Shown piece by piece: positions 58,533 through 64,000 of a stretch of 64,000 nt of DNA; within the stretch, counting starts at the first letter, position 1; each line of letters begins with the position of its first letter. The position numbers and the translations under genes were made by a program. The DNA is from Lucifuga dentata (Eukaryota > Chordata > Actinopteri > Ophidiiformes > Bythitidae). The notes under the pieces were generated by a model. The model made no database searches and was not told the DNA's origin. It was given only the letters and a program-made list of their open reading frames with translations. The stretch is taken from positions 321,663-385,662 of the forward strand of contig VXCM01000204.1 of NCBI GenBank assembly GCA_014773175.1. The letters run 5' to 3'.

Positions 58533-59269
58533 CTAATTTAGCTGAGATGCACACATCTTCCTCTGTGAGGAAAAATGTCTCTGATATGGAGATTCAGGTG
58601 ACTCATGGGGAGCTAATCAGAAACATTTTTACACGTCAAATCTAATAAAGCTTCTTCAGGCTTATCACCCAAGGGAGCACAATGAATTTACTGCAATGAT
58701 AGACCGAGCAAGGGAAAGTGACCAAGTCTGGGAAATTGACTTAATGCTACAGAAATCCTTGAACAAGGGAAAGTGTAGTATGACTGCTTGATCTTTACCT
58801 GTACAGGTATAATTCTAGATGCAAACTCTAAGACTTCTCTTGAATAACACATCTCGTGTTGCCACATTAAGGTCAGTGGTGTACTGTGGATGAATCTGAA
58901 TCTCACTCCATTGTTCAGGACACAATTTTTGGACAAGCCTCCCCATAATCCCTCTGCTAGGCCTTTCTGCTCCTGGTTTAGATGAGAAAAAGACAACAGA
59001 AGTCTGTGTAGATGCTTTATTCACTTATGTTTTTCAAAGAATGTGTCCAGTTCCTCAGCTCTCTCCCACCTTCCCCTCTTCCTAACCCCCACCCCCACTA
59101 TGCCGGCTCTGATCGATCCGACCACGTCTCCCAGTCCCACATGTCATCTTTTTTTCTTTGACACAGCTCTCCTCCTCACTGCTTGGTATTCTAGAGCGGG
59201 AATGCATGCACCATCGCAGATCCATCAGCTCCGATTGGAATGCTGCACCACGACTTGGGGAAATGGAGG

Positions 59270-59275
<6 letters not shown>

Positions 59276-59312
<37 letters not shown>
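59276..59312. repeat. (GA)n microsatellite
   Basis: About 18 GA units in a longer purine-rich stretch. Confidence 0.93.
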
Positions 59313-59316
<4 letters not shown>

Positions 59317-59680
59317 GGAGGGAGTGGAGAAGGGGGCAGGTCAGTGGCTTGTCGACATCCTTCCGGGACTAAGCCTCAGACTGACAGGAAGAACAAGAGA
59401 GAGTGAGAGAATGGGAGAGTATGATAGTAAAGGTGAGAAAAAAGAGCAGCTTTTCATTTCTGAAGGGCCACTTCTTTTAATATCTTTTCAGATCAACCTT
59501 TTGAGGCATGGATAGAACATACATGCTCCTCTGCTCCATTTTTAGAGTCTTGGTATCATATTTATCAGCACTATAGACTAAGAACCACAATGGGTGTATA
59601 CAGTCATTTTTTTTGTCATGAATACACTTCACACATTCGACCTCTGAGAGAGTCATGGACCAGCATGTGCTCTACTGTTT

Positions 59681-60604
59681 TACACTAGTGTTCAGAAGTT
59701 TGGAATCACCCAAAAATGTTCATGATTTAGTCAGAAATTGATGCTTTAACTCAGCAAGATGGCATTAAATTAATTTCAAGATATAGCCAACACATTCATA
59801 ATGTTGCAAATGGTTATTACTGCTGGAAATGACTTCTGAGTTATAATTAATTATTTACATACAACTGCAAAGCTGCAAAGCCCCATTTTCAGCAGCCATT
59901 ACTCTCGTGTCTTAATGATAAACTAGTTTAGCTTATTCTTAATTAATCATCTTTAAATGCTAATTGGTTATTAGAGACACCTTTGTAATTGTGTAACTAC
60001 ACCTGAAACCCATCATTCTGTTGAAATAAGCAAGTAAATTGAATTAACTTGGGTTGCAAGATATTGACATGCCTTAAGTTTAAGTCTGGGTTAAAAAAAA
60101 AATGACAAAAAAAAAAAAAAAAAAAANAAAAAAAAAAAAAAAAAAAACTTTCTCAAGAAATATGTCAGTCTGTTGTTTTGCAAAACAACAGTTATTCCAT
60201 GTGTCAGATTGCCATGAAACTGAAAATTACATACAAAGGTGTTCACCACTGTCCTGAGAGAAAAGGGCAAATTTAACCAGTACAGGAAAAGAAGCAGAAG
60301 GCCAAGATGCACAACTGCTCCAGTGGATAAGAACATCAGAGTCTGCAGTTTGAGAACCCATACAGGTCCTCAGTTGCTTCCTTACATAGTACAGGCCAGA
60401 TACCAGTGTCATCTGCAACAGTGAAAAGATGACTCTGGGATGCCATATAATAAACTGGTCATTCCCAGCAGTAATAGCCATTTGCAATATTATTAATGCA
60501 TTGTGACATTTCAAAAGTTTGAATCACCCAGATTTTTTTTAACAAGGAAAAAAATTCTGGATGATTGCCGAATTGAATACTAGTGTATATGAATACTAGT
60601 GTAT
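59681..60604 (+). mobile_element. Second, unrelated Tc1-like relic
   Basis: TA at 59681 is followed by CACTAGTGTTCAGAAGTTTG. The right end at about 60587 reverse-complements to TACACTAGTATTC. Subterminal blocks also pair: AATCACCCA and the GTTGCAAATGGTTATTACTG stretch on the left match their inverted forms near 60465-60535. A frame near 60239-60424 includes RKRSRRPRCTTAPVDKNIR and VCSLRTHTG, matching the N-terminal DNA-binding part of Tc1-like transposases, but the catalytic part is gone. A poly(A)-N tract (60103-60147) and an 11-bp-arm palindrome (60170-60191) lie inside. The terminal 16 bp are duplicated at 60589-60604. Confidence 0.75.
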
Positions 60605-61918
60605 ATTGTGTGGTCACAGCAAATGACACAAACTTACTGCTCAGTAATTACCAGAAAATGCTCATTGCTCATTCCAGTACATTAACTTTTTATAGATTAA
60701 TCTAATTTACTTGATTATTAATTAATGATTTACATTAATTCTTTCATTCTGTAATTTAACCCCTGTATCTGTTCTTGTGCCCTTGCTTCAGTTGTTACTG
60801 TAAGCATCACTAATAAGACTGGGATGTGTGTGTATAATTTTTTTTTTATATATTTACCTTTATTTTTATCATTATTTCATAAAATTATATATATATATTT
60901 TAATTATTAAAGTGATAGCCTGACATAGCTACTTGTAGGACTATCTCCATTCTTATTATCAGACTAAAATCCACATTAACCTGGCTGTAGATTAAAAGAA
61001 GATATATATATATGCACATACTCTCACTGGTAAAATAGAATAGGGCCACTTGTAGCAGCTAATTGTGCCCCTGGGTAGAATTTCTAAATAAATAGTCCTG
61101 CACATTCTCCAAACAGCTTTTTATCACACATTTCTCATGAACATATACAGCTCTTTCTTCTGTAAGAAGAAAAGGAGAAGGAGGGGAGAAGTGTGTTGAT
61201 CACATCTGCACTATCAATATTTTTCTTTTCTTTGTTTATGGCTCTCTGACTTGTGATTTCCTTTCCAAAGCCTCTCTCTCTCCTCTCTGTGTGTTTTCCC
61301 CCATGGCCTTCCTCTACAGCAGCGCGTTGCCGTGGTAATTACCAGTTGTCTTAAACAGACAGATGGAATAAGAGAGAGTGACGGGCAATTTTCCCAGTGC
61401 CTGCTTTTCCATGTTTGTGCACACAATTCTTTGTGTGTGCGTGTGTGTGTGCATTCTGTATGCATGCTTTTTTTCACTTCTTTCCATCCTTTTTAATATC
61501 CCTACTCTCTCACTCTGTGTGTTTGTGCATGTTAATGTGTGTTTGTGTGTGAGCATAAGTGTGTGTGTATAAGACGGACATGGGAAATTACCTGACAGAG
61601 CGTGTTAGTCCAGGATGAGAGGGAGGCAGTCTCATCTCCTCATGTTGTGTTGGCTGTTGGAGATGCCAGGTGTCACTCTGCAGAGCCCCTGGAGGGATGG
61701 CTCCTGTCCCATCCTCTTCTCTTCTCCCAGCCTGCCCCAACAGTGATGAAGAAAAGCAAAGGGATATGTCTTTCTTTAAACTGTCAAGGTCTCTGGAGAA
61801 GAGAGGGAGAGACAATGGACGATGGTGCAGAGTTAGGCCGTTATGTGGTTAGATAATAGATGGCTATATATATATATATGTCATCCAATTAATTTTCCCT
61901 GCTGTCTCTACCTTTCAG
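60605..61918. other. Last part of intron 2 before exon 3
   Basis: AT-rich with TA-repeat stretches near 60885-60898 and 61864-61880 and a GT-rich region near 61430-61570. It ends in the pyrimidine-rich acceptor of exon 3. No other exon was recognised. Confidence 0.65.
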
Positions 61919-62090
61919 GCTGGCATGATCAGGACAGAGCAAGAGGAATTTTTTATTGAGCCAGTAGAGAGGGGTGGAAGAGTCATCGAAGAGGAAGAGG
62001 AAGGAGGAGGAAGGGCACACATCGTCTATCGCTCCTCAGCAGTAAAGAAAGCGCCTGTCAGCAGCGAGGCAACAGACTACCACTCCAGAG
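61919..62090 (+). CDS. Exon 3: distal prodomain of the ADAMTS2/3/14-clade metalloprotease
   Basis: This 172-bp exon enters in phase 0 and leaves in phase 1, encoding residues 172-228. It continues SNCDGL from exon 2 with AGMIRTEQEEFFIEPVERG, then an acidic Glu/Gly-rich insert, then RAHIVYRSSAVKKAPV and DYHSR. The 'CDGLAGxIR...EEFFIEPxERG...HxVYRR' pattern is diagnostic for the ADAMTS2/3/14 propeptide. The EFFIEP wording is like ADAMTS2, and the HIVYRSSAV-KKAPV stretch is like ADAMTS3. The acceptor is CTACCTTTCAG|G and the donor is AGAG|GTTAGT. The next exon, expected to approach the furin site and catalytic domain, is outside the window. Confidence 0.9.
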
Positions 62091-64000
62091 GTTAGTCTGT
62101 GCTTCCAACTGTATCTTCTACTGCCACCCAACCTTTCCCATTCACACTTCAAAACTGTCTGGCCCATTTTCCTGAAAAGTCTTTCTGTTATGACTCACGC
62201 TTGAATGTTATTCATAGCGTATTAATGTCCTCTATAGTGTATCCCAAACAGAAGTATTCTAGACTGTCATTTCCTTGCACAGGCCTAGTTATATATAATC
62301 ATACCCACCTATTGTAAGCAGCGAGTGTGTGCATACTGTGCTGTCAATAAAGATTGCACCTAACAAACACACACACACACACTCACACAGTCACTCAAAA
62401 TGCATCCTCTTGTTGCTGCCAGACTGACAAATGTGTTTGAATGTAAGGTAGTATTTTTCATAGAATAAAATCTTGCCTCGACATTTTTACCAGTTAACAC
62501 CTGGTGCTCCTGTCAGTCTTTGGTTTCCTGTTATACTAAAGGTACTGTACCTCCATTTTATGCTCTACAGATGAACAACGGAACTGAAACAGGAAGGGTC
62601 AGTATTTTTGAGGGTAGCTTTACATGGGACATCAGTTCTCGGATTAGATCATAATGGAAGAAAATAATGATCTTTCATATGGCAAAATGGAAACTTTACC
62701 TGTAATCACAACAAAAAAGGGGACGTCATACATATTTCCATGTTCTTATCTTTATTTAGGGCTCCACTTTGAAACCTTTGCGAAACTTTAATGTGCCAAA
62801 AACACAATGACCCTCTTCTACTGTGCACAATGATGCTGCAGCAATCCTGCACACTGAGTAAAAACAGGGTATTTTAGGCACTGTCTCTTTAAAGACTCCT
62901 CCCAAAAAAAAAAATCTGCTCTATTCTGATTGGGCAACTGCATCGGGCTTGAGCTGGCAAGCCCAACATGTGCTGTAAAACACAGATCTTACCCACAAAC
63001 ACTCACCTGCTAGCCTCATACTTTGTGGGTTTCTTTATCAGGTGTGTTGGCAGGAGTAAGTTTACGTGTTGACTTCAGCATAATCAAAAATGAAGCTTCC
63101 AGGGCAGTTCAGGACAATGGGTTTAGCTTATTTATTGGAAGCATTTTCACAGGAAATGAACATCACGTTTCACAATTTTTATATTATTCAACACATACTT
63201 CCCACTATATTACACTATAAAGTTACAGGCAGAGCTTAAACTGCAAAGCAAGGTTGTCAAATAGTCACATCATAATTTGGAGTGTTACACACATAATCCT
63301 CTGGAACACAATAACTACCAATACACTGGTTCATTTATTAGAAAACCCTTTCATATTGTGACACTTTATTACTTTCAAATTACTTTTAAATTAAATGCAA
63401 ATTAGTATCCACATATAAGAAGTAATATAGCATTAATATATCAGGTTAGGACATAAGGTACATTTATTTGGAGGACATCATATTGGCTCATACAGGAGAC
63501 AGAGATCTTGATCTTAAGTAATATGATATGTAGCACTTGCATGTCAGATACATTTCCACTTAGATTTTTATATTTTAAGATAATATGTCTGGGCTTGTTT
63601 TACAGCACAGTTTGGAATTTCAGGAAACAACAAACATGTTAACACTTCACAAATAGTGTCATTGGTTTTAATTTTTGTTGGGCATAAGATCAGGTCTTTC
63701 AATCTCATTGTAGACAGAAATGGAACAAAATAACACAAACTGTCAGCTGTACTGTCAAAGGTTTATAAAAAATTTTATAACAGCATTCAAAAATAAATGG
63801 TGGGTGGAATAGTCCTGCAGTTTTTGCTCAGGCTCATGTCTATAGTATTGACTGTTGTTACGTCCCTCACTGTGTAAGAGGTCCGTTGACGTGTTTTCTT
63901 TATTTCTTAGCTCTTTCACTCTCTTTCGCCGTTTCGCTCCCTCTCCCATATAACCGCTCCTTGCTTGTTGTATATGCAAAACAAACTGTGCTGGGCCGCT
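62091..64000 (+). other. Start of intron 3 (continues past the window)
   Basis: Begins with donor GTTAGTC. Contains a short CA tract near 62366-62384 and AT-rich sequence. No further exon was recognised to the right edge. Confidence 0.65.

Larger units (their letters stand above)
57770..59680. other. Intron 2 segment, simple repeats
   Basis: Contains a TCTCG pentanucleotide run near 57789-57817, TAATAT-rich sequence near 58165-58212, a 53-bp fragment of the TTAA-flanked MITE left end at 58480-58532, and a GA tract at 59276-59312. No exon was recognised. Confidence 0.6.
13562..61918 (+). other. Intron 2 of the ADAMTS-type gene (about 48.4 kb)
   Basis: The intron runs from donor GTAAGTG to acceptor CTCTACCTTTCAG, which is preceded by a good polypyrimidine tract. 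It holds nearly all mobile elements of the window, including a full-length LINE on the opposite strand. No intervening exon with a conserved domain was recognised. The phase-0 join of SNCDGL to AGMIRTEQEEFF reproduces the family sequence without a gap, so no exon appears to be missing. Confidence 0.85.

Overview
This window reads as nuclear genomic DNA of a ray-finned (teleost) fish. The evidence is one vertebrate gene split by GT-AG introns, very dense (CA)n/(GA)n microsatellites, and a fish-type set of mobile elements: an RTE-group LINE ending in the GTGACCCCTGAAGGG tail, Tc1/mariner remnants, L2-like LINE tails and several short inverted-repeat elements. No tRNA, rRNA, CRISPR, operon or prokaryotic feature was seen.

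Only one host gene is supported. It lies on the + strand and belongs to the ADAMTS2/3/14 (procollagen N-proteinase) clade. Exon 1 (11281-11368) encodes the start and signal peptide. Exon 2 (13137-13561) and exon 3 (61919-62090) encode most of the secreted prodomain. The splice phases (1, 0, 1) join into one 228-residue open frame, and the gene continues beyond the right edge. Protease, disintegrin and thrombospondin exons are not in the window. Paralogue assignment is open, with a mild lean to ADAMTS2.

Layout: 1-10.7 kb is upstream flank with repeats only. 10.7-11.3 kb is the inferred promoter/5' UTR, with a CTCF-like motif and GT and GA tracts. Intron 1 (1.77 kb) holds a long CG/TG alternating tract. 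Intron 2 (48.4 kb) makes up most of the window and hosts almost all mobile elements: a TTAA-flanked MITE family with at least six substantial copies (two forming a large inverted pair), two Tc1-like relics, a 125-bp fold-back element, LINE tails, and an apparently intact 3.06-kb RTE-type LINE at 54696-57753 with a 16-bp target-site duplication and a 988-codon endonuclease/reverse transcriptase ORF. Past exon 3 nothing coding was recognised.

Four single-N positions separate exact 61-66 bp duplicates, which look like unmerged contig overlaps rather than biology. I found no convincing new gene system. The most unusual signals are structural: perfect hairpins, the inverted MITE pair, a hairpin next to a splice donor, and convergent CTCF-like motifs.
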